Part shown: positions 9,201 through 18,377 of the stretch, in pieces
How positions within the stretch are numbered: the stretch's first letter is position 1
Layout: each line of letters opens with the position of its first letter
IMG/VR virus record: IMGVR_UViG_3300013132_000123
Location: 1-35,812 of that record
Strand: one strand, 5' to 3'
Source of the DNA: a virus
DNA length: 35,812 nt
The notes under the pieces: generated by a model
Seen by the model: the letters and a program-made list of their open reading frames with translations, nothing else
Databases searched by the model: none
What the model was told of the DNA's origin: nothing
Made by a program: the position numbers and the translations under genes

Positions 9201-12200
9201 CGGCTTTGCCAAAGTTGCTTTTATGACCAGCACAGAATCTATTTCTTTAGATACTGCAAGAGAAGGTGTTCGTAATACAGTTTCAGCAACAGCAAGTCAA
9301 ATCCGTCGTAGCGATTTTAAAATTAAAACCGCGCCTGCCCCTAAAAAAGAACACGGTACAAAAGTTGTAGTAAAAATTCCTAAAAGTTATGTAGATCAAA
9401 AAGGAGAAGAGCAAAGTATTTGGTTTAAAACATCTCCTACTAGCATTCAAGCCCTTACAAAACCCTTAGTTGGCCCGGTTGAGGTAAAAGTAACTTCTAT
9501 AACTTCGTATGCAAACCCAGAAACTACTATTCTACAAACCGGTGTTAATTTTGATTATGGTGCAATGCCGCTACTTACCAAAGTTAATTTTGATTGGGGC
9601 ACTGCAGATATTTATTACGCCGTAAATCGATCAGAAAATCCTAAACACTACGTGCTTTCCAGTGGGGTGTATCAATTTAATGGTACAGGTGGTAGTTATG
9701 GCAAGTTTATGTTGACTCAACAAGACCCCATTCCTTTTGACATTATTGTTGATATAAAGTCAAACGTTAAACCTCAAAATACACAGTACCCATTTACCAC
9801 ATCCCGCGAAACATTTCGGCCATCTCATGAAGCCGATGTAAAGGCTTTAGTTGCCTATTTGCAGCAAGTAGCGCGTGGTGCTGAAGCGCAAGGATTGCAA
9901 GATTCATTTAAGAACATAGTGTCAATGCCTAGAATAGACGTTGGAGCCGACATACGGGAAACGTCTGAAAAACTTAAAAAAGTATTTGATAAACGCAGAG
10001 ATGAAGTTTCTAAGTTTGAACTACCTCCTATGCCTGAAGAAGTTACGGTTAGGGGCACTCAAGTATTTGACCTAAAAGGTACAGTTCTTGCAGATGGTAG
10101 GCCAGAAGATGAGCGAAAAATAAAAGGATCGTTTGAAGCAGAAAAAGAAGCCCCTAAAATGGAGCAATTTCTGTTACAAATGTCTCAAAACCCTAGCCAA
10201 CCTATATTTCACAATAATACAAACGTAGATTTTCTAGAAGTTGGTCGTGCATACGGTAACCCAGAGCAATTCTTTGCCGAATTAGGGTCGCTCTATGTTG
10301 AAATGAAAGAAGCGATTGCCAAAAGTGGTATGTATGGCTACGACGTATTAGATCCAAAAAACCTATGGTTTACCGGTATATCCATAGATAAAAAATATGG
10401 CGGCTTAAGTCTTTTAGTGCCTTACAAAGCAAACTACCTTAACCCGTTTTATGATTGGGGTGCTAGAAGTTTATTTGGGGTAAGAGAAAACTTTTTAAAT
10501 ACCATGATTCACGAACTAGCGCACGTTAGAAATCGTGAACACGGGGTAGGGCACAACCAGCAAATGCTGCAGATTCAGCAATATCTTGGTGATTCTGGAA
10601 TAATGGATTACTATCGAGATGCGTTACTCGATATTTTAGTTCGGCACGAGTCAACTTTCACTGCAATGAGGGAAGCATATGGACGAAGTACAACAAAAAA
10701 CACTGCAAAGTCTCTTGAAGACTACGAGGAAAGTACCGCCTCAGCACCAACTGGAAGTCCTATATCAGGCAGCGAATACGCACCTCCAGCTTTACAAGCA
10801 GGAGAAAGATCCAGAGGGGGTAGCGATATACGCCCCACTGGTGCAACGGATCCAACAAGCCCAATCCGTGCAGGATCTGATGAGGAATTAATTGTCAATC
10901 TTGGTATGCAGTCTGGGAAGTTTAGCCGCCCAGTTTTAGAAGCGCTTGCCAAAGACAACCTCACTGGGGCTTTACAAGCCCTTGCTGCCCGCACTACAGG
11001 GTTTTATGGCGATTTAGCAAAAGTACTTGCAGATCTTAAATTACCAACTACGATAGTCCTAAACAACCCAGCTAACCTTATACGCAGGCAAATTAATGAA
11101 CTAGTTGCACCACAACAATTTAGGTTGTTTGACTACGTGCAGCGTACGTATCCAGACGTCTACAAAAAGTACTTTGAAAACTATGATCGCGCCGAGAACC
11201 TTGAAAAAGTTTATGAAGGACTGAAGTTTTTAAAAGAACGCAACTTTAATATGGGGCCGGTCATTGCCGAATTTGAAGATGTTACTGGTGCATTTAATAA
11301 GAACATAAAAGGATTGGTTGTCCCCGGATTCTTTGCGCCAGAATTTGACACCATCTACCTAAATTTAGAGTCGGCCAGCAATGATGTTTTGTTGCACGAA
11401 GTACTTCATGCAGCAACTGAAGCCGTTATCAACGCCGATCTAGATACTTTAACACCGGGCCAGAGGGCTGCTTTGGAACAACTCTATGAGATGTTCGAGT
11501 ATGCCAAAAAGCAAATCCCACTTGATTTGTATGGGTTTACTGATTTACATGAATTTGTTTCAGAACTATTTACAAACAAAGCATTTCGTGAACGCATACA
11601 AAAAATACCGTATGCCCCGGCAAAACAATCTTTGTTAACCAGCATCGCTAGAACTATTTACAGATTGTTTGGTATTAATAACCTTGCTGGTAATGCAATG
11701 GCACAGGCTACGCAACTGTTCTCGGCAGTGCGTACTAAAAAGCCAATTTCAATTGGTATTCGTTTTGCTAGCGCTCCGCGTAAAGCTCAAGTCAGAGGCC
11801 CAATAACAAATAACTGGCGGGCGGATGAAGACTACGGTAAATCTTATCTTGATATGTATAGGCAAATGGTAAAGGGTGGCGTACCTTGGCCTAACGCCGC
11901 TAAAAAAGTAGCAAAATTGCTCTTTGACGCTAGGCATAGTCAGTTACGTAGGATGGTGCTTCCTGAAATGGGCCTGCGGCATCTTAGCGATGTAACTAAA
12001 ATGGCTTTTCCTCAACTGCAAGCAGCTGTACGAATTGTTGAACAGATGTTGTCGTATAGAAACCAGTTAATGACAAAAGCTGCAAGTATTGCAGACGATT
12101 GGATGGCGCTACAAAAGAAAGGCCCCACAATGGAGCGTCTGATGTGCCGCATTATGTTAGAAGCTACTTTGCGTCGTATCGATCCTGATACGGCTTCTAG

Positions 12201-14946
12201 TACAGAGTTAGACCCAAATGACGCACTTGCAAGGGCATGGGATGTACTCCCAGACGCATTTAGAAATGTATATCGTCGCGTACGTGACTTTTATTCCAAC
12301 AACTTAAACGAAACAATTAGAGAAATGAAGAGCCGGATTATGAAATCCGGTAAGTCTTTGTCAGAAAAGAAAGAACTACTGCGGCAATTAAATCGTCAGT
12401 TTAGTTTGGATAAGTTAGTTAAACCTTACTTTCCAATACGACGGTTTGGGCGGTTTTGGTTCCAAGTTGGCAAAGGAAACTTTAAAGAATTTGTTGAATT
12501 TGAAGACGAAGGTAGCCGAAATATCGCTATGGAGCTACGTCGACAACAGCTTATTGCGAAGGGGCGAAGCGATTTAGCCAACACGATGCTATCAGGCAAT
12601 GGATTATCTGAACTTTATAGTAAAAATATTGCAACTACTAAAGTTTTAGCTGATGTACAAAGTTTGGTGGACGAACTTGGGGCTATTCCCAATCCTACTC
12701 CAAAGCAATACAAAGAAATCGAGGCAAAATTAACCAAAGAACTCGGGCGCAAACCAACAGTAGCAGAAGTTGAACAGCGGTTCAGCACGGCACAAATGAA
12801 AGAAGAGTTAAAAAGTAGCATTGACCAGCTAATTTACGTTTTGTTGCCGCAGCAAAGTATGCGAAAAATGTTTATTAATCGACAAGGCATACAGGGCGCT
12901 AGCGCCGATATGCTTCGTGTTTTTGCTACCACTGCTGTTCATAGTGCGTATCAACAATCTCGGTTTAAATACGCTGAACAGTTTTTAGCTAATTTAAACA
13001 CCGCACGAGATTACGTACATGATAAGTACAAAGGTAGCCCTAACGCTGCTGTATATGGTGATTTTATTTTAGAAGTAGAAGCACGCACTAAACAAATCAT
13101 GAGCAACGAAGACTATAACGCTGGAGCCGTTATTTCGTCTAAAATTGCTGAAGGTACTTATTTGTATATGCTAACTGCGCCAGCAACGGCGTTAGTTAAC
13201 TTACTTGGGTTCCCCCAATTAGTCATGTCTAATTTAGGTGGGGCGTATGGGTTTGTCAAGGCGTATAGAATAGCAGCGCGACATTTTCGTGGGTACGGAA
13301 AATCAAGTGTTAAGCGCTCTTTTTTACCGTTGCTTTCGCTTAAACCTGCGCAGGCTAGGTTCCCTTCTCTTTTCGAGTCTGGGCAACTAAACGCGCTCCA
13401 GCAAAAAGCCGCAGACGTATTTCTGTCCGAAAACGATGTAAATATTTCTTTAACTAGCGATATTATGGGTTTGGGGGATACCCCTTCGGCTCTTTATACA
13501 GGTCGATATGCACGCGCTAAAAATTTTATTTCTCAGCCTTTGCATCAAACTGAACGGATAATGCGAGAGGTGGGATTACTTACTGCCTTTGAGTTAGCGT
13601 ATGAAAAGTTTTTAAAAGAACCTAAGCGTGATTTATCTGGGTATGTTCTTCGAGACGCTAGTGGGCAACCATTAATGCGTACTCAAGACGAAGCGTTTGA
13701 TGACGCTATTCAAGAAGCTAGAGATCGTATTGGGCTTTCTTTGGGGGATTTTACTCGCCAAATGAAGCCTAGAATTATGGCCATACCTGGCGTAAACGTG
13801 TTGTTTATTTTTAAAGCATTTCCTATCTACGCTACTATTTTTATAGGTAGAACTATGCAGGAAATGTACAGCGCTTTGTCCGCATCTGAGAAACAAGATA
13901 TTCGGCGTATCCTTTCAGAAGATTTAAAAAACGCCGTTAACTCTCAGCAAATAATTGATCAACGAATAACTGAAATTAATGAAAATTTAAAAACCATACG
14001 TAAAGAAGCGTTTAGTCGAATGGCTGGGCTGTTAGGAACTGCGGCATTACTTGGAGGGGTAGCTGCCACACCATTCTTCTCTATCGTTGGTACTATTATT
14101 GCAGCATGGTTTGGACCAGATGACGATGAGTTTTTTGACTGGGAAAACTGGTTTAGAAATTATTGTCAACGGGTGCTTGGTGGCTACGCTTCTGATTTAT
14201 TACAAAAAATGGGGGCGTCTGAAAAAACAGCTGAAGAGTACGGGAAAAAAATGGGTCTTTCCGTAGCCCGAGGCCCTGTGGCTACCGCAACTGGAATTAG
14301 TTTGTCTGATCGAGTAAGTTTAGACCTGAGAAATTTATGGTGGCGCGACCCACGATACGCAAGGGAAGAACGCCAAGCCGCACTAGAGGCCGCCATTTCT
14401 ATAGGTGGACCCGCTGCAGGACTTGCAATGAATTTTGTCGATGCGTACAGTTTATTTAATGATGGTAGGCTTGATAGAGCAACGGAAAAAGCTGTTCCAA
14501 ATGTTGTATCTAGCCCCATGAAAGCGTACAGAATGTCGCAAGAAGGCGCTAAAACATTAGCTGGTGACGAGCTTATTAAAGAGTTTAGCGCATGGGAGCT
14601 TGCTCTTCAATCTATAGGGTTCCAACCAGAGCGTCTTGCTGTTAAACAAAAATCAGTAATTGAAGGTCAGACATACTCTAAAAAAATAGAAGGCAGGAAA
14701 ACAGCCATAATGGATCGGCTTTGGTATGAATATGAAAATGGCGATTCAAAAAGCTATGAGAAAGCGCTAGAGGCTCGTGACAAATTTAACGACACATATC
14801 CTGATTTCCGCATCACCCCCAAAGAGTTAAACGAATCGTTTGAAAAACGTCGGAAAGCCCGTAATCAGGCCGAAGATTTTGGGGCCAGAGTGACTAAAAA
14901 ACTTCGTGGTAGGGTTGATCCAATGCTGGATTACGGCAGGGAGTAA
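6229..14946 (+). CDS. Giant polyvalent virion protein: GHKL ATPase plus two zincin metallopeptidase domains
   Basis: This 2905-residue protein resembles the large polyvalent or ejection proteins described for phages and conjugative elements. In order it shows: a duplicated GFSF(E/D)EAK motif (4-25); Ala/Gly-rich helices (about 180-360); a charged coiled coil (about 364-400); a Gly/Thr linker (445-480); an SH3/KOW-like strand region (about 820-870); and a GHKL ATPase. The ATPase has N box VKELLQNSFDA (about 917-927), DDGIGM (958-963), SGGYGFA (988-994) and a later HGTKVVV (about 1041). Zincin 1 is HELAH (1428-1432) with H1438/H1442 as possible third ligands. A Ser/Thr/Gly linker follows at about 1500-1550. 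Zincin 2 is HEVLH (1723-1727) with HEFVSE (1774-1779). The C-terminal half is helical, with hydrophobic stretches near 2310-2345, 2525-2540 and 2595-2630, and it ends GRVDPMLDYG. An entry-stage role, processing or remodelling host proteins, is inferred. Confidence 0.75.
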   Translation: MAVGFSFEEAKQPLEPQGFSFDEAKTPAPKVEEAPVAPATPEEVAPVAEAPSLVPPEEVTATQPSSVVPEDEGFFARNYRYAKDALLSGFENIRANTKGEALAIARGSMLSYEKQYGGPGIPLAPPDVKKKYEKYKAEAGEYAQDIAKFQKEAKERELASPLRPETARLKAAMGDDVAFLESAKEAGAALISNPVGVIADLGAESFPAMAYMVSTALVGRLGLQSSTAGAVGGGVGSAVSQFGNEYVNRLQKGESHDEAWKNAEIRSGVIGVFDAISLKTAGSAAGKIVEALRTNKPATVAAKEFTKEMGKQAGLGAAGEAVGSLAIGEIPNPAAVIAEAAGELVTGPFEAVGAYQKVKQTAQDQAIADIERQLNKAAEEREKQQEILRNVFATGFKQQTGRDATEEEIEGMVEAYEQRKLAERATGPDAAGRIEPSLQVPDQTGVGAGITEQPTETGAGGVEVSGVPTGGVGVGATAKSSPLAEQFQPREGLSPQENRNNIHYNALMTDPANPVTQSLNALDASIQKAKDAYANIAARLNIPSGKDMIGLSARLPAPIGALLNYPSTAGAAVRLVSASKDLTAGNKRGSQAKVDSALKQVQGDINKVDQIIANALAAAEDPTVQAGVDKLNEQLAVSNAIAARQAEIAALPMEQRSAKMQQIENEVLAGLKGEQEAKVPTGFAYIITESPAYDGIDPLSADDAVGELEFLLEQAKRNRLTPENFLQSEIGKRLDTGQISAINKSLKSNPVGTIQSLINALQAPPTTKDNALDAEIKAVDSVYYDPNTVNGIPTDQKSAEVQHMDRTAKEALQALADDFLVGDEVRVGNIPGVVVGVEPTHIRFRPLRAEDPKAYIKVRKAQVKLENRPNTTDVKPVSSARELKFAERQGRLDADMDNLLANLGQSMYGSGITDVAVKELLQNSFDAIKEAIYHKVMTGIGHISITLNEVDRTITIEDDGIGMTSDIVDGAFFKIAGTAKDVPPQLSSGGYGFAKVAFMTSTESISLDTAREGVRNTVSATASQIRRSDFKIKTAPAPKKEHGTKVVVKIPKSYVDQKGEEQSIWFKTSPTSIQALTKPLVGPVEVKVTSITSYANPETTILQTGVNFDYGAMPLLTKVNFDWGTADIYYAVNRSENPKHYVLSSGVYQFNGTGGSYGKFMLTQQDPIPFDIIVDIKSNVKPQNTQYPFTTSRETFRPSHEADVKALVAYLQQVARGAEAQGLQDSFKNIVSMPRIDVGADIRETSEKLKKVFDKRRDEVSKFELPPMPEEVTVRGTQVFDLKGTVLADGRPEDERKIKGSFEAEKEAPKMEQFLLQMSQNPSQPIFHNNTNVDFLEVGRAYGNPEQFFAELGSLYVEMKEAIAKSGMYGYDVLDPKNLWFTGISIDKKYGGLSLLVPYKANYLNPFYDWGARSLFGVRENFLNTMIHELAHVRNREHGVGHNQQMLQIQQYLGDSGIMDYYRDALLDILVRHESTFTAMREAYGRSTTKNTAKSLEDYEESTASAPTGSPISGSEYAPPALQAGERSRGGSDIRPTGATDPTSPIRAGSDEELIVNLGMQSGKFSRPVLEALAKDNLTGALQALAARTTGFYGDLAKVLADLKLPTTIVLNNPANLIRRQINELVAPQQFRLFDYVQRTYPDVYKKYFENYDRAENLEKVYEGLKFLKERNFNMGPVIAEFEDVTGAFNKNIKGLVVPGFFAPEFDTIYLNLESASNDVLLHEVLHAATEAVINADLDTLTPGQRAALEQLYEMFEYAKKQIPLDLYGFTDLHEFVSELFTNKAFRERIQKIPYAPAKQSLLTSIARTIYRLFGINNLAGNAMAQATQLFSAVRTKKPISIGIRFASAPRKAQVRGPITNNWRADEDYGKSYLDMYRQMVKGGVPWPNAAKKVAKLLFDARHSQLRRMVLPEMGLRHLSDVTKMAFPQLQAAVRIVEQMLSYRNQLMTKAASIADDWMALQKKGPTMERLMCRIMLEATLRRIDPDTASSTELDPNDALARAWDVLPDAFRNVYRRVRDFYSNNLNETIREMKSRIMKSGKSLSEKKELLRQLNRQFSLDKLVKPYFPIRRFGRFWFQVGKGNFKEFVEFEDEGSRNIAMELRRQQLIAKGRSDLANTMLSGNGLSELYSKNIATTKVLADVQSLVDELGAIPNPTPKQYKEIEAKLTKELGRKPTVAEVEQRFSTAQMKEELKSSIDQLIYVLLPQQSMRKMFINRQGIQGASADMLRVFATTAVHSAYQQSRFKYAEQFLANLNTARDYVHDKYKGSPNAAVYGDFILEVEARTKQIMSNEDYNAGAVISSKIAEGTYLYMLTAPATALVNLLGFPQLVMSNLGGAYGFVKAYRIAARHFRGYGKSSVKRSFLPLLSLKPAQARFPSLFESGQLNALQQKAADVFLSENDVNISLTSDIMGLGDTPSALYTGRYARAKNFISQPLHQTERIMREVGLLTAFELAYEKFLKEPKRDLSGYVLRDASGQPLMRTQDEAFDDAIQEARDRIGLSLGDFTRQMKPRIMAIPGVNVLFIFKAFPIYATIFIGRTMQEMYSALSASEKQDIRRILSEDLKNAVNSQQIIDQRITEINENLKTIRKEAFSRMAGLLGTAALLGGVAATPFFSIVGTIIAAWFGPDDDEFFDWENWFRNYCQRVLGGYASDLLQKMGASEKTAEEYGKKMGLSVARGPVATATGISLSDRVSLDLRNLWWRDPRYAREERQAALEAAISIGGPAAGLAMNFVDAYSLFNDGRLDRATEKAVPNVVSSPMKAYRMSQEGAKTLAGDELIKEFSAWELALQSIGFQPERLAVKQKSVIEGQTYSKKIEGRKTAIMDRLWYEYENGDSKSYEKALEARDKFNDTYPDFRITPKELNESFEKRRKARNQAEDFGARVTKKLRGRVDPMLDYGRE

Positions 14947-14972
14947 AAAAGACCCCCGCGCTGGGCGGGGGT
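14943..14972 (-). terminator. Rho-independent terminator at the convergent junction
   Basis: The hairpin ACCCCCGC-GCTGG-GCGGGGGT (14952-14972) has an 8-bp GC-rich stem. On the minus strand it is followed by a run of T (complement of 14945-14950), so it should stop transcription of the primase operon. On the plus strand no T-run follows, so it would be weaker for the virion operon. Confidence 0.85.
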
Positions 14973-14976
14973 GCAA

Positions 14977-15038
14977 GGTTGAAGGAGTTCAACCACCAAG
15001 AGGAGTGCCATAGGCACCGACAGCGAGGAGGCACTGTC
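14977..15038. other. Three stacked stem-loops between convergent operons
   Basis: Three further hairpins follow the terminator: GGTTGAA-GGAG-TTCAACC (14977-14994), GTGCC-ATA-GGCAC (15005-15017) and GACAG...CTGTC (15019-15038). A second GGCAC copy at 15030-15034 could compete for GTGCC. On the plus-strand RNA, GGAG or GGAGG lies in the first loop and in the last. The segment holds no credible gene. Confidence 0.5.
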
Positions 15039-15051
15039 AGGTCGAAGTGTA

Positions 15052-15249
15052 CTACCCAATTCTCCAAATACGCAAGCCACGGAACCCGTCCTCCACTACT
15101 AACTTTACTTTGACCTCAAATCCCAGTCTGTCCATAGTGTTTTTTACAACGGCTCGGGCTTCCTCTACATCTAGGCAGGGCACAAAAAAGGATCTGCCTA
15201 CCCTAAACTTAGTCCAATCTACCTCGTAGTTGACCCCATTAACCTGCAT
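15052..15249 (-). CDS. Small hypothetical protein at the operon end
   Basis: This 65-residue protein starts MQVNGVNYEVDW. It is the last gene of the leftward primase operon and overlaps the primase stop by 11 bases. A longer frame runs upstream to 15303, but its added N-terminus (many Arg and Lys) is an out-of-frame reading of the primase tail. GGAGG, about twelve bases before 15249, supports the internal ATG. A VPCLDVEEARAVVKN segment and a strand-rich C-terminus suggest a compact alpha/beta fold. I do not recognise the family. Confidence 0.65.
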   Translation of the reverse strand: MQVNGVNYEVDWTKFRVGRSFFVPCLDVEEARAVVKNTMDRLGFEVKVKLVVEDGFRGLRIWRIG

Positions 15250-18118
15250 CTTTCGGTGTTTCCTCCGCCGGAGCCTCCTCCTGAACCTCTTCTTGAGCCG
15301 CATCGGGGTCGTCTAAACCGTGCTGGGCGGCGGCAATAAAGACGTCTGGGTCAAGAAAATCGCCCCTAGAACAGTCAAAGACGTACACATCTACAGGCGG
15401 CACAGCGCTTAATTTAGTGCCTTTGGACATCCGTTTCTTCGTAGCGCCCCCATAGACACCCTCGGCGGTCAGGGAAGTCAAGACATCTTTTAGCGTAATC
15501 CGGTGCTCGGTACAGTATTTCCGCAGTGCGGTAGCCGTAATAAACAACTTCATGGTGTCCGGCTCCATGCGGATCATCAATTCCCCGCGTGGCTCTAGAA
15601 TCGGCAACATCTCTACCCCGGTTCGCTTGTCAACCTCACCATTAATAACCAGCGTATTGTTGCGGTGCATATTCCAAAACTCACCTATGACACTGGCTTG
15701 GCTCGTTAGGGGTGGCTTAATTTCTTCTTTCATTTCCCCAAAATGAGTGAGCATCCACTTGAACACTCTGCCAACATCAATATCAAAAAGCCCCAAACGC
15801 CTAGCAAATAAAGCCCCAGCAATATTGCAAGCAGCAACACCTGACCAAAAACGTTCACGGTTTGTGAATCCAACCTTTTTATCGATGATCTTTTGGATTT
15901 GACGAACTTCTTCAAGCCGTTCTTCCAAGTTAGAAACCAAGTCGCGCAGGTATATACGCCCCGCGTGACCATAGTTTGTATACAACTTAGGATAAATTTC
16001 ATCCGCTTCTTCCTTGCTCAACAGCTTAACTGACGGGATTTCATACTCAATAACCCGCATTAACTCTCCATCTGCCGACTTAGTCAAGGACTTCAGCTTA
16101 TCTACTACCGATGCATTCGATGAGCACAAAAGAATAGTTTCCCAACGGGCAAAGTTTTTACGTTCTTCATTGGCACTAGACTTCATTCGACCACGGCCTC
16201 GGCCTTGAGAAACAGCGTATGCCCAGTCGGAGAAGTCGTCTGGAGTCATCTTGGTAATCTCGTCACAGCCTAACCCAAGGTTGTTCATAACCCCAAGCCG
16301 GTGCAGCCTAACGTTCATGGTGTCCCTCTGAATCAGCATCAACTCTTCGGGGTGGCCGTACACACTGTGCATGGCCTTGAGTGTCGTGGTCTTACCCGTA
16401 CCGGATTCATTGTTGATTAGGTTGATAATGGCCCCCTTGAGGTTCAGCAGTTTCATAAGGGGAGCACCGAAAGCCGTAAAGAAGCCAAAGGCCATAGGCT
16501 CAAAGCCGGGGTTGTTGTAAACATTAATAACAGACTGCCACTCTTCTAGCGTGCCTTGTGGCTCAAACCACGGCGCTAACTCTTTAGTGTAACTAGACGG
16601 TGGGCTATACCTGTCGGCGTCGGCGCAAATTTCTGTGTCGCCTACTACAAAAGATTTATATTTATCTGTCCAACCAAACTGCGTTCTCATAATTTCTGCC
16701 TCATGTTTAAACTGCAACTCCTTAGTAAACCGCACAACATAGAACATAATCGCTTCCATCTGCTTAGTCATGGCAACAATTCCTTGATAAGCAAGCTTGT
16801 CCCGCAGTTTCTCTTTTGCAAGTAAATCCATAGCTGCCAATGCAAATTCTTTGACTCCATCTTTTGGTGTGTGCAGTCTCATCCAAACCATTTCGCCGTA
16901 CTCGGGGTCACGCATACGCTTTACTACATATAGGTCATGCTCATAAATTAGATCTGGTTCTTCTCCGTCTTCGGCGGGGCGGGAATAAACTCCGCCGTTT
17001 TTACCTCTAAAGAATGGGAACGGGTACTCAGGAATAGTGTATGTAACCGGCATAAACGCAGCCGGTGGAGTAACTTGTACGACATTATCTTCCGGTGCGG
17101 CTTCAGCAATCTCAGCGCCAAGTACAATCGGCGATTTAATTTGCCCCCAGTGCGGGCATTTGTCACAAATATTGGGTTTGTTTTTGTTAAATACTTCGCA
17201 AGTATACGGGCCTTTGATTAGCCTAACTTTGTTCTCAGTCTCTTGTTCAGAGTAATTTGGATGCCCTTTAGATATCTCATGTACGGCTGTATCACTATCT
17301 ACACAATATGCTGCAATTGATAAAGCGCCACGCCAAAGAGGTTCTTCCAAACTTTCTTGGTTGTCCATTGCGTACTTTATCTGAGCGCACCCCTCGTTGT
17401 TCTGAGTTTTTAGCCAGATGGTTTGAAACCGAGACTGCCGGTTGCCCATCAAGGCTTTGGTTAGTTCATTTAAATTGCTAGTAGCATAGTCAGGCGCTTC
17501 CCCATCTGTGTCAGATACACCCAATAAAGTCTTAAACGCCTCAAAGTCTACTGGTTGCGAGAGGTGCTGTAGTTGGACTTGCGCAGGGGGATCAGACTTA
17601 TAGTTTAGGGTCTCCGGTATTCTTAAGATAGATGCTGCATCTGATGTACGGGCAGGGTCGGCTTCGAGATTGTAGTCAACGCAAAGTTTCTTTAGCTTCT
17701 CTGCTACACGCTTCCAATCAAGCCGAGGGACAGCAGATATCAAAGGCCAGTAGACATGAAGCCCACGCCCCGAATTAACAATAGTCGGCTTAGGAAGCCC
17801 TAATGCTTTGCAAAAGTTGAGCAGGGCTAACGCCCCATCAGCCTGATCTGCATAGGGTTTTCCTTCGCCGCAATCAATATCAAGCCAAAACGACTTAATA
17901 TTTTTTACGTTATCTGCTGTCCGTGTGGAAGGCTTTTCGTACTTAGAGCAGGCAAAATAAACATCATAGTGCTTGCTTAAAAGGGATTGTATTTCTTGAT
18001 CTGCTTCTATCAGCGTCTGTACAAAAACCTGTTTGGGCAGACCTTTTTTCTTTAAGCCGACAATGCAGTACCACCCCTCTGTGGATAGCACTGCCGACAA
18101 TAGGTCTGTTGTAGCCAT
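15239..18118 (-). CDS. Primase-helicase: AEP (PrimPol-like) primase fused to DUF927 helicase
   Basis: This 959-residue protein probably makes primers and unwinds DNA at the phage fork. The N-terminal archaeo-eukaryotic primase has FWLDIDCG (D80 and D82, metal ligands), SGRGLHVYW (116-124, with H121) and RIPETLNYK (166-174). A putative zinc site follows (C307, C318, C321, H323). The DUF927-type P-loop helicase has NESGTGKT with K576 and a Walker B LGCDEIT near 618. The C-terminus is a Glu/Pro/Ala-rich acidic tail. The gene lies two bases after the HTH gene, with GGA six bases before the ATG. The pairing with family A polymerase in this block fits a self-contained phage replisome. It is a primase of the AEP type, not a DnaG/TOPRIM primase. 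Confidence 0.88.
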   Translation of the reverse strand: MATTDLLSAVLSTEGWYCIVGLKKKGLPKQVFVQTLIEADQEIQSLLSKHYDVYFACSKYEKPSTRTADNVKNIKSFWLDIDCGEGKPYADQADGALALLNFCKALGLPKPTIVNSGRGLHVYWPLISAVPRLDWKRVAEKLKKLCVDYNLEADPARTSDAASILRIPETLNYKSDPPAQVQLQHLSQPVDFEAFKTLLGVSDTDGEAPDYATSNLNELTKALMGNRQSRFQTIWLKTQNNEGCAQIKYAMDNQESLEEPLWRGALSIAAYCVDSDTAVHEISKGHPNYSEQETENKVRLIKGPYTCEVFNKNKPNICDKCPHWGQIKSPIVLGAEIAEAAPEDNVVQVTPPAAFMPVTYTIPEYPFPFFRGKNGGVYSRPAEDGEEPDLIYEHDLYVVKRMRDPEYGEMVWMRLHTPKDGVKEFALAAMDLLAKEKLRDKLAYQGIVAMTKQMEAIMFYVVRFTKELQFKHEAEIMRTQFGWTDKYKSFVVGDTEICADADRYSPPSSYTKELAPWFEPQGTLEEWQSVINVYNNPGFEPMAFGFFTAFGAPLMKLLNLKGAIINLINNESGTGKTTTLKAMHSVYGHPEELMLIQRDTMNVRLHRLGVMNNLGLGCDEITKMTPDDFSDWAYAVSQGRGRGRMKSSANEERKNFARWETILLCSSNASVVDKLKSLTKSADGELMRVIEYEIPSVKLLSKEEADEIYPKLYTNYGHAGRIYLRDLVSNLEERLEEVRQIQKIIDKKVGFTNRERFWSGVAACNIAGALFARRLGLFDIDVGRVFKWMLTHFGEMKEEIKPPLTSQASVIGEFWNMHRNNTLVINGEVDKRTGVEMLPILEPRGELMIRMEPDTMKLFITATALRKYCTEHRITLKDVLTSLTAEGVYGGATKKRMSKGTKLSAVPPVDVYVFDCSRGDFLDPDVFIAAAQHGLDDPDAAQEEVQEEAPAEETPKDAG

Positions 18119-18120
18119 TC

Positions 18121-18375
18121 CTAATCCAAGTGGACTTTAGTTTTAAGTTTCGCAATGACTTCCTCAATCTTCTCAATCTGTTTTTTGCGTGGCATTTCTT
18201 GACCCTTAAACCATTTGTATACGGTCATACGGCTTACGCCAAAGAACTGTGCCGCGTCCGAGACTGGGATATCTTGAGCAATACACAACCTCCCCAGCAT
18301 GACACCGGGGTGGGTTGGGATTGCGCGTTTGTTAGTTTCTATTAGCCGAAACGAGTAGCCGCGTGTTTCTGACAT
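18121..18375 (-). CDS. XRE/HigA-type HTH regulator
   Basis: This 84-residue protein is mostly a Cro/C1-type helix-turn-helix. THPGVMLGRL (21-30) resembles the opening of HigA-like antitoxins, and VSDAAQFFGVSRMTVYKWF (38-56) contains the turn and recognition helix. A basic helical tail follows. It sits between the ssDNA-binding protein gene and the primase gene, two bases from each, so it is made with the replication proteins. No toxin gene is adjacent, so it is more likely a phage regulator than half of a toxin-antitoxin pair. Its operator is unknown; the repeat families in this window are candidates. Confidence 0.85.
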   Translation of the reverse strand: MSETRGYSFRLIETNKRAIPTHPGVMLGRLCIAQDIPVSDAAQFFGVSRMTVYKWFKGQEMPRKKQIEKIEEVIAKLKTKVHLD

Positions 18376-18377
18376 GC

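Noticed and set aside
16031-16048. CTGACGGGATTTCA resembling repeat copy 3
   Set aside because: The right arm GTCAG and outer arms are not kept; it lies in the primase coding sequence and is likely chance.
18121-18375. HigA-like antitoxin of a toxin-antitoxin pair
   Set aside because: The HTH resembles HigA, but both neighbours are replication genes and no small toxin is adjacent.
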